A model generated the notes under the pieces. That model was not told where the DNA came from and ran no database searches. It saw nothing but the letters and a program-made list of their open reading frames with translations. A program made the translations under genes and the position numbers. Positions 1-8,256 of a stretch of DNA of 64,000 nt are shown here, in pieces; within the stretch, counting starts at the first letter, position 1, and the number at the start of each line of letters is the position of its first letter. This DNA is from Rhodococcus sp. P1Y (GTDB lineage Bacteria; Actinomycetota; Actinomycetes; Mycobacteriales; Mycobacteriaceae): NCBI RefSeq assembly GCF_003641205.1, contig NZ_CP032762.1, forward strand, positions 1,674,001-1,738,000, given 5' to 3'.

Positions 1-12
1 CCGCCGTTGTGT

Positions 13-1107
13 CTACTTCGGCTGAACGAGCGGCTGGTTCTGTGTGATGCAGTGAATGCCGCCCCCGCGGGCGAAGAGTGGACGAGCGTCGACGGTGACG
101 ACAGTCCGGCCCGGGTAGGCCGCCGAGAGTAGTGCGACGGCCTCGTCGTCCGCGGGATCATCGAAGCTGCAGGCGATCACGCCGTCATTGACGACGTAAT
201 GATTGATGTAGCTGTAATCGACATAGCCTTCGGCGTCGCGCAGTACCTCGGGAGCCGGGACCTTCACGATGGTCCACTTCTCGCCTCGCGCGTCAGTGCT
301 GTTCTCGAAAATCTCGACGATGGTCTTGCTGACGGCGTAGTCGGGATGTTCGGGATTGCGTTGATCGTGTACGAGAACTACGCCGGGCGATGCGATAGCG
401 GCGACGATGTCGACATGGCCACGCGTTCCGTAGGTGTCGGCATCACGAGTAAGCCCACGAGGCAGCCAAATTACCTTGGTGGCACCGATCGTCCGGGCCA
501 GCTCTGCCTCGATATCAGCTTTGGACAGCGTGGGATTGCGGCCGGGGTCGAGTTGCACTGTCTCGGTCACCAGAACGGTACCCAGTCCGTCGACCTGAAT
601 ACCGCCGCCCTCGTTGACGATCGGTGAGTCGATCAGTTCGGCCCCGGAGGCATCGACGACCAGTGCTCCGATCTTCGAGTCCTTGTCCCAGCGGGCCCAG
701 TCCTGTCCGCCCCAGCCGTTGAACACCCAGTCGACGCCGCCCAGACGGCCGCCCTCGGACAGCACGAATGTCGGTCCGATGTCGCGCATCCAGGCGTCGT
801 TCAGGGGCGCCTCGACGATGTCGATGTCAGCCGACAGATAAGTGCGGGCGACCTCGACCTCGTTGGGATCGACGGCGACGGTGACCGGTTCGAACCGGGC
901 GACCGCGTGCGCCACTGCGGCCCACGTGGCACGAGCCTCGTGGTGTTCTTCGGCCGTGTCGCCGAGGGAGTACCCGGCAGAGGGATAGGCCATCCAGGTG
1001 CGTTCGTGCCGAGCGCCTTCGGCCGGCATCCGCCACCCGGTCACGGCCCGACCGCCTGGCGTGGTGCTCGGGAGTGCGTCGGAGGTCTGCGCGGTGTTCG
1101 TCGACAT
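13..1107 (-). CDS. aguA: Agmatine deiminase family protein
   Basis: This 364-residue protein belongs to the agmatine deiminase/peptidyl-arginine deiminase-like family, which hydrolyses agmatine to N-carbamoylputrescine and ammonia in the cytoplasm. The C-terminal motif GGGIHCITQNQP carries the expected catalytic cysteine (about residue 353), and the motifs WMRDIGPTFV and VNEGGG are also typical. The start is the ATG at 1107, preceded by a GAGGAAAG ribosome site; a longer open frame upstream overlaps the permease gene antisense and is not used. It is the distal gene of a leftward cluster with permease, stress protein, GabD and GabT, which supports a role in feeding agmatine carbon and nitrogen into the putrescine/GABA route. 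An N-carbamoylputrescine amidohydrolase is not visible here and may lie outside the window. Confidence 0.88.
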   Translation of the reverse strand: MSTNTAQTSDALPSTTPGGRAVTGWRMPAEGARHERTWMAYPSAGYSLGDTAEEHHEARATWAAVAHAVARFEPVTVAVDPNEVEVARTYLSADIDIVEAPLNDAWMRDIGPTFVLSEGGRLGGVDWVFNGWGGQDWARWDKDSKIGALVVDASGAELIDSPIVNEGGGIQVDGLGTVLVTETVQLDPGRNPTLSKADIEAELARTIGATKVIWLPRGLTRDADTYGTRGHVDIVAAIASPGVVLVHDQRNPEHPDYAVSKTIVEIFENSTDARGEKWTIVKVPAPEVLRDAEGYVDYSYINHYVVNDGVIACSFDDPADDEAVALLSAAYPGRTVVTVDARPLFARGGGIHCITQNQPLVQPK

Positions 1108-1187
1108 TGTCTTTCCTCGGTTGTCAGGGCACAAGCAGGTGATGAATTGTGTGCAGCTCGGTGAAGCGTCGAATCTCGGGTGTCCGG

Positions 1188-2744
1188 CTACTGGCCGTCG
1201 ACCAACTGGCTTTCGTCGCGTAGCGCGGAGGTGCTGCGGTCGAGCGTCTTTCCCTGGAAGAAGGCCGGACTGTGGAATCTCCTGAAGATCATCAACGCTG
1301 CGCCGAACATCAGAGTCCCGAACCCCAGGAAGAACACGAGACCGATCCCGCCGATGGACGCCCCACTGGCATTGTCCGGGTTCATGCTCTCTTGTATCGA
1401 GACGACGAACACGGCAAGCAGCGTGAGTCCGCCCAGGAGGGGAAAGAGGAATCGGAACACAGCATTGCGTGCGCTCGTGAAGAGACTGGCGCGGAAATAC
1501 CAGATGCAGGCGAAGGCGGTGATGCCGTAGTACCAACAGATCATGATGCCCAGTGCCGCAATGGTATCGATCAGGGTGCGCTCGGACAAGAAGGTCACGA
1601 CGGTGTAGAACACCGCGGTCACGACGCCTGCGACGAGGGTTGCGAAGGTCGGCACCAGAAAACGCGGTGATACTTCCGCGAATTTCTTGGGAAACGCGCC
1701 GTAGGCACCCATGGCCAACATCGTTCGCGCAGCGGGCAGGAACGTGGTCTGCAAACTCGCGAGTGAGGAGACCAGAACAGCCAGGAACAACAGCATCCCG
1801 CCCCACTTTCCGAGTACCGGGTCTGCAAGAGTGCCGAACACGTTCTCCGCGTTGTCCGGATTGCCCAATCCGAGCCCGCTCTCGCCCACTCCGGCGTACA
1901 TCATCGCAGCAACCGACACCAGCAAATATGTGAGAAGAATGGTTGCAACGCAGAGCAATCCGGCGCGGCCGGGTGTCCGTTTCGGATCCTTCGACTCCTC
2001 GCCGAGGGTCAGGCACGTATCCCAACCCCAGAAGGCGAAGATGGATCCGGTGAGACCGATCACGAACGCACCGAAGGCGACGCCTGTGAACGGGTTGAAC
2101 CAATCCAGCTCGAAGGTGAGGCCGGCGGGGGAGTCTCCTGCTCCGACATGGACGAGCGCGACGACGGCGAATGCGACGAGAAGCACCATCTGAAATCCGA
2201 CCAGTGCGAGCTGTAACTTCTCGCTCGTGGTGATACCTCTACTGGCAATCCAGGTGGCAAGGGCTATGAACACCAACGTGGTTCCCACGTTGACCAACTT
2301 GTTGCCGGGCAGATCGGCAATGGACGGGGTGTCGGTCAGCTTGGCGATGAACAGGTAGAAGAATTGAACGGCAATGGCTGCGAGGTTCGACAGCACGATG
2401 ATGGTCGCGATGACCATTCCCCACCCGCACATCCATCCGACGTACGGGCCGAAGGCCTTGGTCGACCAGGTGAAGGATGCTCCGCAATCCGGTGATTCGG
2501 AATTGAGTTCCCGGTAGGCGTACGCGGTGAGAAACATCGGGATGAAGCCGGCGATGAGGATCGCAGGCATCTTCAATCCCACGGCCGCCACGATCAGGCC
2601 GATGCTGGCCGTCAGTGTGTAACCCGGTGCCACCGAGGAGATTCCCAGGACTGCACCGGAGAACGTGCCCACGGTTCCGGTAGCGAGGCCTTTGGCGCTG
2701 ACGGCACCCGTTGTCGATACGTCTGCGCCCTCGTTGTTCGCCAT
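1188..2744 (-). CDS. APC superfamily amino acid/polyamine permease
   Basis: The 518-residue product is a polytopic membrane protein of the amino acid-polyamine-organocation (APC) family. It has about twelve hydrophobic segments, an N-terminal glycine-rich stretch (GAVLGISSVAPGYT) typical of substrate-binding helix 1, and the following segment ending in YRELN. The start at 2744 is chosen because GGAGGAG lies seven bases upstream; a start nine codons earlier would have no such site. It lies 23 bases after the stress-protein gene and before the agmatine deiminase, so uptake of putrescine, agmatine, GABA or a related amine is the likely job. The exact substrate cannot be read from the sequence. 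Confidence 0.85.
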   Translation of the reverse strand: MANNEGADVSTTGAVSAKGLATGTVGTFSGAVLGISSVAPGYTLTASIGLIVAAVGLKMPAILIAGFIPMFLTAYAYRELNSESPDCGASFTWSTKAFGPYVGWMCGWGMVIATIIVLSNLAAIAVQFFYLFIAKLTDTPSIADLPGNKLVNVGTTLVFIALATWIASRGITTSEKLQLALVGFQMVLLVAFAVVALVHVGAGDSPAGLTFELDWFNPFTGVAFGAFVIGLTGSIFAFWGWDTCLTLGEESKDPKRTPGRAGLLCVATILLTYLLVSVAAMMYAGVGESGLGLGNPDNAENVFGTLADPVLGKWGGMLLFLAVLVSSLASLQTTFLPAARTMLAMGAYGAFPKKFAEVSPRFLVPTFATLVAGVVTAVFYTVVTFLSERTLIDTIAALGIMICWYYGITAFACIWYFRASLFTSARNAVFRFLFPLLGGLTLLAVFVVSIQESMNPDNASGASIGGIGLVFFLGFGTLMFGAALMIFRRFHSPAFFQGKTLDRSTSALRDESQLVDGQ

Positions 2745-2767
2745 GCTCGCTCCTCCGGTCGGCCTGG

Positions 2768-3652
2768 TCACGAGTCGAATTCCTGCTTGGGGACTACCAC
2801 CATGGGGACCGGCAGCACGCGGAGCATCTTGGTGGCCGTCGATCCCAGGAAGAGTCGACGGGGTTGAGCGAGTCGACTGGACCCCACCATCACCAGATCG
2901 CCGTCCTGCCAGTCCAGTGTGCGCACCGCAGACTCCACCGAGGACCCGTCGGCGATGGTGACCGATACCGGAAAGTCCGGCGGTAGTGCCGATCTTGCTT
3001 CGTCGAGAGTCTCGGCCGCATGTCGTACGGAACGTTCGCGAACGGTGTCGGATGTGTCATGTTCGTCGCGAAGGTCGTTCTGCGGATCGAGCGATACGAG
3101 AGATATCAGCCGGAGCGGAGTGTGCATCCTCTCGGCCGTCCGCACTGCAGTGCGCAGCAGTACGTCGGCTCCGATCCGAGTGCCGAGCGCGCACGTGACT
3201 TCTCGAATCTTCGATGCCGACGAATGCCGTGTACCGCGCGGTGCGAGCGCAAGCGGAACGTGCGCCGAATGCAGCAACTCCGTCGACACCGATCCGACCG
3301 AATGTCGGCCGAGCAGACCGTCCCCGGACGCTCCGACGACGATCGCCTGGGCGTCCAACCGCTCCACCTCGTCGAGCAGACCCTGGGCGAACGATTCATG
3401 GAAGCTCAGATGAACCTCGACGTCGATGTCGTCGGCCACCATGTGCCGTGCCTCGTCCAGCCATTTCTGCGCGCGGGAGGCGAGTATGTCCTCGAACCCG
3501 GACTCCGCAGGAACCCGGGTCGGGACTCGGCGGTCCGGCGGGAGCACCATACAGATGTCCAGCCGCGCACCCAAACTCCGCGCGAGCTGAGCCCCCAGGA
3601 CGAGGCCGTCCTCACCACTCGGGGTAGCGAGATATCCAACGATCAAACGCAT
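2768..3652 (-). CDS. Tandem universal stress protein (UspA-type)
   Basis: This is a 294-residue protein with two UspA-like domains. The first (residues about 1-140) ends with an ATP-binding pattern of the type G-x2-G-x9-G-S (GASGDGLLGRHSVGS). The second (about 150-290) carries the weaker GSSRLAQPRRLFLGS. Such proteins are cytoplasmic nucleotide-binding stress modulators. The start at 3652 follows an AGAGGAG site. It sits between gabD and the permease gene on the same strand, with gaps of 47 and 23 bases, so it is probably co-transcribed. Stress proteins are often coupled to APC transporters, but a direct effect on the permease is only inference. Confidence 0.82.
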   Translation of the reverse strand: MRLIVGYLATPSGEDGLVLGAQLARSLGARLDICMVLPPDRRVPTRVPAESGFEDILASRAQKWLDEARHMVADDIDVEVHLSFHESFAQGLLDEVERLDAQAIVVGASGDGLLGRHSVGSVSTELLHSAHVPLALAPRGTRHSSASKIREVTCALGTRIGADVLLRTAVRTAERMHTPLRLISLVSLDPQNDLRDEHDTSDTVRERSVRHAAETLDEARSALPPDFPVSVTIADGSSVESAVRTLDWQDGDLVMVGSSRLAQPRRLFLGSTATKMLRVLPVPMVVVPKQEFDS

Positions 3653-3699
3653 GACGACGGCTCCTCTTGTAACGGGCGGGGGAGGGATTGGCAAGCAGC

Positions 3700-5154
3700 T
3701 CAGGCGAAACCGATGTATTTGGTTTCCAGATACTCCTCGATGCCTTCGGTACCCCCTTCGCTACCGAGGCCGGACTGCTTCATCCCACCGAATGGCGCCG
3801 CGACGTCGGAGATCACGCCTCGGTTGACGCCGACCATGCCGCTGTCGATCTTGTCGGCGACGCGGAAAGCACGATCGACGCTCTGCGTGTAAATATAGGC
3901 AGCGAGACCGTATTCGGTGGCGTTTGCGGCCGCAATACCCTCGGCTTCGGTATCGAACCCGGTGATGGCGGCGACGGGTCCGAATATCTCTTGCGTCGTG
4001 ATGAGGGAGTTCGCGGGCACATTGTCGAGAACCGTGGGCTCGAAAAAGTAACCGGGACCGTCGACACTGTGTCCGCCGGTGCGTACCCGTGCCCCTGCCG
4101 CGACCGCGTCGTCGACGAGGGTGGCAACGTTGCGGCGCTGTTTCTCGTTGACGAGAGGGCCGATATCGGTCTCGGCGTCTGTGCCGGGTCCCAGCGTGAG
4201 TGCGGAAATTCTGGCTGTCAGCTTGCTCGTGAATTCCTCCCGCACCGAGTTTGCAACGATCAGGCGATTGGCGGCAGTGCAGGCCTCACCGCCGTTGCGC
4301 ATCTTGGCGGCCATGGCTCCGTCCACGGCCGCGTCGACGTCGGCGTCGTCGAACACCACGAAGGGTGCGTTGCCGCCGAGTTCCATCGAGGTGCGTAGAA
4401 CGTTCTCGGCCGACGCTCCGATCAGGATCTTGCCGACTCGAGTGGAACCGGTGAAGGTGACCTTTCGCAGACGCGGATCGGCGAGCAACGGCTCGGTCAC
4501 GGCAACGGCATCGGACGCGGGAAGCACCGACAGCACGCCCGGCGGTAGTCCAGCTTCGGCGAAGACCTCCGCAAGCAGCAGCATCGTCAGAGGGGTGTCC
4601 TCCGCAGGCTTGACGATGATGGTGCACCCCGCTGCCAGAGCCGGGCCGATCTTGCGGGTGCCCATCGCGAGTGGGAAGTTCCACGGTGTCACCGCCAGGG
4701 TGGGACCGACTGGAACCTTGGTAACCAGAATCCTTCCGTTCCCCGACGGAGAGGTGGTGTAGCGGCCCTGAATGCGGACGGCTTCCTCGCTGAACCAGCG
4801 TAGGAACTCGGCACCGTAGGCGACCTCGCCGCGACTCTCCGCCAGGGCCTTGCCCATTTCCATCGTCATCAGCAGAGCGAAGTCCTCCGTGCGATCGATG
4901 ACCCGCTCCCATGCCGCACGCAAGATGGTCGATCGCTGTCGCGGCGCGGTTGCAGCCCACTCCTCCTGCACTCGTTCTGCGGAATCGAGGGCACGCACGG
5001 CGTCTTTCACGCGCGCGTCGGCGACATCGGCGATGTGCGCACCGGTAGCCGGATCCTGCACTGCGAAGACGCCGCCGTCTACTGCTGCGGTCTGTTCGCC
5101 GTCGATCCACAGCCCGGTGGGCAGAGTGCGTCGGAGGTCGTCGAAGTTGTTCAT
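3700..5154 (-). CDS. gabD: NAD(P)-dependent succinate-semialdehyde dehydrogenase (GabD-type)
   Basis: The 484-residue aldehyde dehydrogenase has the family motifs in order: TPWNFPL (about 156-162), FTGSTRVGK, the general-base glutamate in MELGGNAP (E258) and the catalytic cysteine in GGEACTAANR (C292). The start ATG at 5154 overlaps the gabT stop codon as ATGA, so the two are translationally coupled. With GabT it would oxidise succinate semialdehyde, made from GABA, to succinate for the TCA cycle. Because putrescine oxidase is nearby and no separate 4-aminobutyraldehyde dehydrogenase is seen, this enzyme might also oxidise 4-aminobutyraldehyde; that is inference. It is full length and shows no damage. 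Confidence 0.9.
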   Translation of the reverse strand: MNNFDDLRRTLPTGLWIDGEQTAAVDGGVFAVQDPATGAHIADVADARVKDAVRALDSAERVQEEWAATAPRQRSTILRAAWERVIDRTEDFALLMTMEMGKALAESRGEVAYGAEFLRWFSEEAVRIQGRYTTSPSGNGRILVTKVPVGPTLAVTPWNFPLAMGTRKIGPALAAGCTIIVKPAEDTPLTMLLLAEVFAEAGLPPGVLSVLPASDAVAVTEPLLADPRLRKVTFTGSTRVGKILIGASAENVLRTSMELGGNAPFVVFDDADVDAAVDGAMAAKMRNGGEACTAANRLIVANSVREEFTSKLTARISALTLGPGTDAETDIGPLVNEKQRRNVATLVDDAVAAGARVRTGGHSVDGPGYFFEPTVLDNVPANSLITTQEIFGPVAAITGFDTEAEGIAAANATEYGLAAYIYTQSVDRAFRVADKIDSGMVGVNRGVISDVAAPFGGMKQSGLGSEGGTEGIEEYLETKYIGFA

Positions 5155-6509
5155 ACCAAGCTCTTTTCGCGGACCAGGGACCGCACCGTTTCCTCGATGA
5201 CGGTCAACGCGTCGTCCAGTAGTTCGTCGCCGATCACCAGTGGGGGGAGGAGGCGGATGACGTTGCCGTAGGTTCCGCAGGTCAGCACGATCACGCCCTG
5301 CGTGAGCGCACCCGCGGCGATCGCCTTGGTCAGCTCCGGGTCGGGCTTGTCGGTCCCGGGTTGCACGAACTCCATAGCCAGCATCGCCCCGCGACCTCGA
5401 ATGTCTCCGATGACACCGACCTCGTCGGCCAGTGCGCGCAATCGTGGCAGTACGAGGCCTTCGATCCGGCGCGCGCGGGCAGGCAGATCGTATTCGCGCA
5501 TGGTGTCGATCGCGGCAAGCGCCGCGGCACAGGCCACGGGATTGCCGCCGTAGGTGCCGCCGAGTCCGCCGGGATGCACCTTGTCGAGCAGGTCGGCTCG
5601 ACCGGTGATGGCGGACAGTGGCATACCGCCCGCCATCCCCTTGGCCATGGTGATGATGTCCGGGACGATGCCTTCGTGATCGGACGCGAACCACGAACCG
5701 GTGCGGCAGAAGCCGGTCTGGACCTCGTCCGCTATGAACACGACGCCGTGCTCACGCGCCCATGTCGCCAGAGTCGGCAAGAACCCGTCGGCCGGAACGA
5801 TGAATCCGCCCTCGCCCTGGATTGGTTCGATGATGATGGCCGCCAGCGAATCTGCGCCGATCTGCTTCTCCATCTGATCGATGGCGCGCTGCGCTGCCTG
5901 TTCGCCGGAGAGACCGTCCGCGTCGCGGTAGGGGTACGACATCGGAAGCCGGTACACCTCGGGGGCGAACGGTCCGAAATGTGCTTTGTACGGCATCGAC
6001 TTCGCGGTAAGCGCCATCGTCAGGTTGGTGCGTCCGTGGTAGGCGTGATCGAAGGCCACGATCGCATCTCGGCCGGTGGCTAGGCGGGCCACCTTGACTG
6101 CGTTCTCGACAGCTTCGGCGCCGGAGTTGAACAGCACCGTGCGCTTCTCGTGGTCGCCGGGGGTCAGGGCGGCGAGCTCCTCCGCGACACGAACGTACCC
6201 TTCGTACGGGGTCACCATGAAGCACGTGTGGGTGAAATGCCCGACCTGCTCTCGAACCGCTTCGACAACAGCGGGATCGGACGCACCGACGCTGGTGACC
6301 GCGATGCCCGAACCCAAGTCGACCAGAGAATTACCGTCGACGTCGACGATCACGCCGCCGTCGGCATCGGCGGTGTACACCGGGACGCTCGAGCCGACGC
6401 CCGCAGCCACCGCCGCACGGCGGCGAGCAGTGAGGGCGGTCGAAGCGGGGCCGGGAAGTTCGGTGACCAGTGCACGGTGTTGCGGCAACCGGTAGTGAAT
6501 GTCTTTCAT
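5151..6509 (-). CDS. gabT: 4-aminobutyrate aminotransferase
   Basis: This 452-residue class-III PLP aminotransferase transfers the amino group of GABA to 2-oxoglutarate, giving succinate semialdehyde. Visible motifs are FNSGAEAVENAVKVAR (about 127-142), HAYHGRT, EPIQGEGGF, the PLP-contacting aspartate in IADEVQTGF (D261), and the Schiff-base lysine in TMAKGMAGG (K290). The start is ATG 6509 with a GAGGA site about nine bases upstream; an in-frame extension to 6593 lacks one. It is the first gene of the leftward operon and overlaps gabD by four bases. The 197-base divergent region before it separates it from a PucR-family regulator that probably controls it. Confidence 0.92.
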   Translation of the reverse strand: MKDIHYRLPQHRALVTELPGPASTALTARRRAAVAAGVGSSVPVYTADADGGVIVDVDGNSLVDLGSGIAVTSVGASDPAVVEAVREQVGHFTHTCFMVTPYEGYVRVAEELAALTPGDHEKRTVLFNSGAEAVENAVKVARLATGRDAIVAFDHAYHGRTNLTMALTAKSMPYKAHFGPFAPEVYRLPMSYPYRDADGLSGEQAAQRAIDQMEKQIGADSLAAIIIEPIQGEGGFIVPADGFLPTLATWAREHGVVFIADEVQTGFCRTGSWFASDHEGIVPDIITMAKGMAGGMPLSAITGRADLLDKVHPGGLGGTYGGNPVACAAALAAIDTMREYDLPARARRIEGLVLPRLRALADEVGVIGDIRGRGAMLAMEFVQPGTDKPDPELTKAIAAGALTQGVIVLTCGTYGNVIRLLPPLVIGDELLDDALTVIEETVRSLVREKSLV

Positions 6510-6706
6510 GTGGATGCTGTCCTCGGTGGTGTGTCGAAGTTGATCGGTACGCGAAGCCGTACGTGCAGTGAGGTTCAGTGTGCGCTCCTGCATAGAGGTG
6601 CGGGAGCTGACAAAACGTCTATCGGCCCACCGCCGACCTGACCAACTTGTCCAGTACGCCGGTGGGGTGCACTCTGTAGCAGATAAGACCTACCGTGGGA
6701 GCTGAC
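6510..6706. promoter_or_regulatory. Divergent promoter region between gabT and the PucR-family gene
   Basis: This 197-base non-coding stretch separates two head-to-head genes, so it must hold the promoters for the leftward gabT operon and for the regulator. I see no strong palindrome in it. A regulator binding here is inferred from gene order only. Confidence 0.45.
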
Positions 6707-8233
6707 ATGACCGTCTCTGTTCGTTGGTTGCTGACGCAGCCGGACTTGGCGCTCGAGTTGGCAGGCGGGCGAGAGGGACTCGACAACGAGATCACCTTTG
6801 CGCACACAACCGAGCTACGAGACCCCGTCCGGTGGTTGTCCGGCGGCGAACTGCTGCTGACCACGGGCCTCCGGTTGCCCTCGGCAATAGCGGACCGAGC
6901 CACCTATCTGCGCGCCCTGAGCGAAGCCGGGGTCGCTGCCATCGGTTTCGGTACCGGCCTATCCCACACCGAGGTGCCGGCGGACCTCATCGTCGCTGCA
7001 GACGAGATCGGTGTTCCGCTGCTGGAAGTCCCGTTGCCGACCCCGTTCGCCGCGGTGGTGAAACGCGTGATGAGTCGTCTCGCGGAGCAGGAGTACGAGG
7101 CGGTGCTCCGGGCCTCGCGTGCGCAGACGAGGATGACCCGAGCTGTAGTCGTCGGGGGCACCGGCGCGACGGTTCGCGAATTGGCACTTGCTACCTCCGC
7201 GTCGGTGATACTTCTCGATGAATCCGGACGAGTCCTGGAATCTCACCCGGCGCAGCCTTCCGATACCGAGCTCACCGAGGTGCGTGAAGTGCTCGGAGCC
7301 GGCACCGGCGGGTCGTCGAGCAGTGTGTCGCTGGTGCGATCCGGGGCTTCCATCACGGTGCAACAGATCAAGGTGGGCAGCACGTCGCACGGACACCTGG
7401 TTGTCATCAGTCCGGTCACGCTCGGCTATGTGGATCAAATTTTGCTGGGCCACGCGAACTCGTTGTTGGCGTTGGACTTCGAGAAACCGGTCCGGCTCAG
7501 GGTTGCGCAGAACCAGCTCAATTCGCACGCCTTGGGTCTCTTGCTCGCCGACGACCGCGATCTGACTCCGGCCTGGTCTCAGGTGCGGCAAGCGGCGGAT
7601 GCGAACGGAATGCTCCGCGGTATGACCATCGTGGCCGACAGCTCGGAGTTCGCCGAACGCGTGCAGGACGTCGTCGATGCGGCGTTGGCCAAGGCTGGAA
7701 GGCAGGTCTTCACACGGCGTCACGAATCGCGCGTCACCGTGCTGCTTAGGGGAACCGACGACGTCGAATTCGCGCGTTCGTTGCTCAGCGCCCTATCCGT
7801 GTCGGCGCGCAAAGTCCTGCGGGTAGGCCTCGGCGGGAAGCGGGAGGTGGCTGATGTGGTGGCGTCCATCGAGCAGTCACGGCTGGCCGCGTCGGTAGCA
7901 GAATCCGGGGCGGAGCCGGTGGATTTCGCGACGCTGACGGGACGCGCACTGTTGACCTTTGCGTCGACGCGCGAAGTTCTCAATTCGTTGGCAGACAACG
8001 TGATCACGCCGATCGATCAGCATGACGTCGCGCATGGTACCGACCTACTCAGATCGCTCCGAGCATTCCTCGAAGCCAACGGTCACTGGGAGTCCGCTGC
8101 GGCCGTGGTCGGGGTTCATCGCCACACGTTGCGGAGCCGAATCTCGCGAATCGAATCGCTGATCGAGTGCGATCTGGACAACGCGAGGGTGCGTGCGGAA
8201 CTGCTGCTCGCGATCCACGCCCGGCAGTCGTGA
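6707..8233 (+). CDS. PucR-family transcriptional regulator
   Basis: The 508-residue protein has the layout of PucR-type regulators. An N-terminal PucR/purine-catabolism-like domain (about residues 5-125, starting VRWLLTQPDLALELAGG) is followed by a GGDEF-like CdaR middle region. The C-terminal helix-turn-helix (about 450-505) contains ANGHWESAAAVVGVHRHTL and RISRIESL. The start ATG 6707 follows GGGAG; the GTG twelve bases upstream is less well placed. It is transcribed divergently from gabT-gabD and convergently with the putrescine oxidase gene, which suggests it activates polyamine/GABA catabolism in response to a pathway amine. GabR-like PucR proteins are known to do this in other Actinobacteria; the effector here is unknown. 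Confidence 0.85.
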   Translation: MTVSVRWLLTQPDLALELAGGREGLDNEITFAHTTELRDPVRWLSGGELLLTTGLRLPSAIADRATYLRALSEAGVAAIGFGTGLSHTEVPADLIVAADEIGVPLLEVPLPTPFAAVVKRVMSRLAEQEYEAVLRASRAQTRMTRAVVVGGTGATVRELALATSASVILLDESGRVLESHPAQPSDTELTEVREVLGAGTGGSSSSVSLVRSGASITVQQIKVGSTSHGHLVVISPVTLGYVDQILLGHANSLLALDFEKPVRLRVAQNQLNSHALGLLLADDRDLTPAWSQVRQAADANGMLRGMTIVADSSEFAERVQDVVDAALAKAGRQVFTRRHESRVTVLLRGTDDVEFARSLLSALSVSARKVLRVGLGGKREVADVVASIEQSRLAASVAESGAEPVDFATLTGRALLTFASTREVLNSLADNVITPIDQHDVAHGTDLLRSLRAFLEANGHWESAAAVVGVHRHTLRSRISRIESLIECDLDNARVRAELLLAIHARQS

Positions 8234-8256
8234 CCGCCGGGCACAGACCGAAAGAA

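Noticed and set aside
1108..2103. In-frame upstream extension of the agmatine deiminase frame on the minus strand
   Set aside because: It runs antisense-like through the permease gene on the same strand in another frame, has no ribosome site, and its residues (arginine-rich, low complexity) look non-coding. The ATG at 1107 has a good site.
5155..5694. Upstream extension of the gabD frame
   Set aside because: It overlaps gabT in another frame; the ATGA overlap at 5151-5154 gives the expected start.
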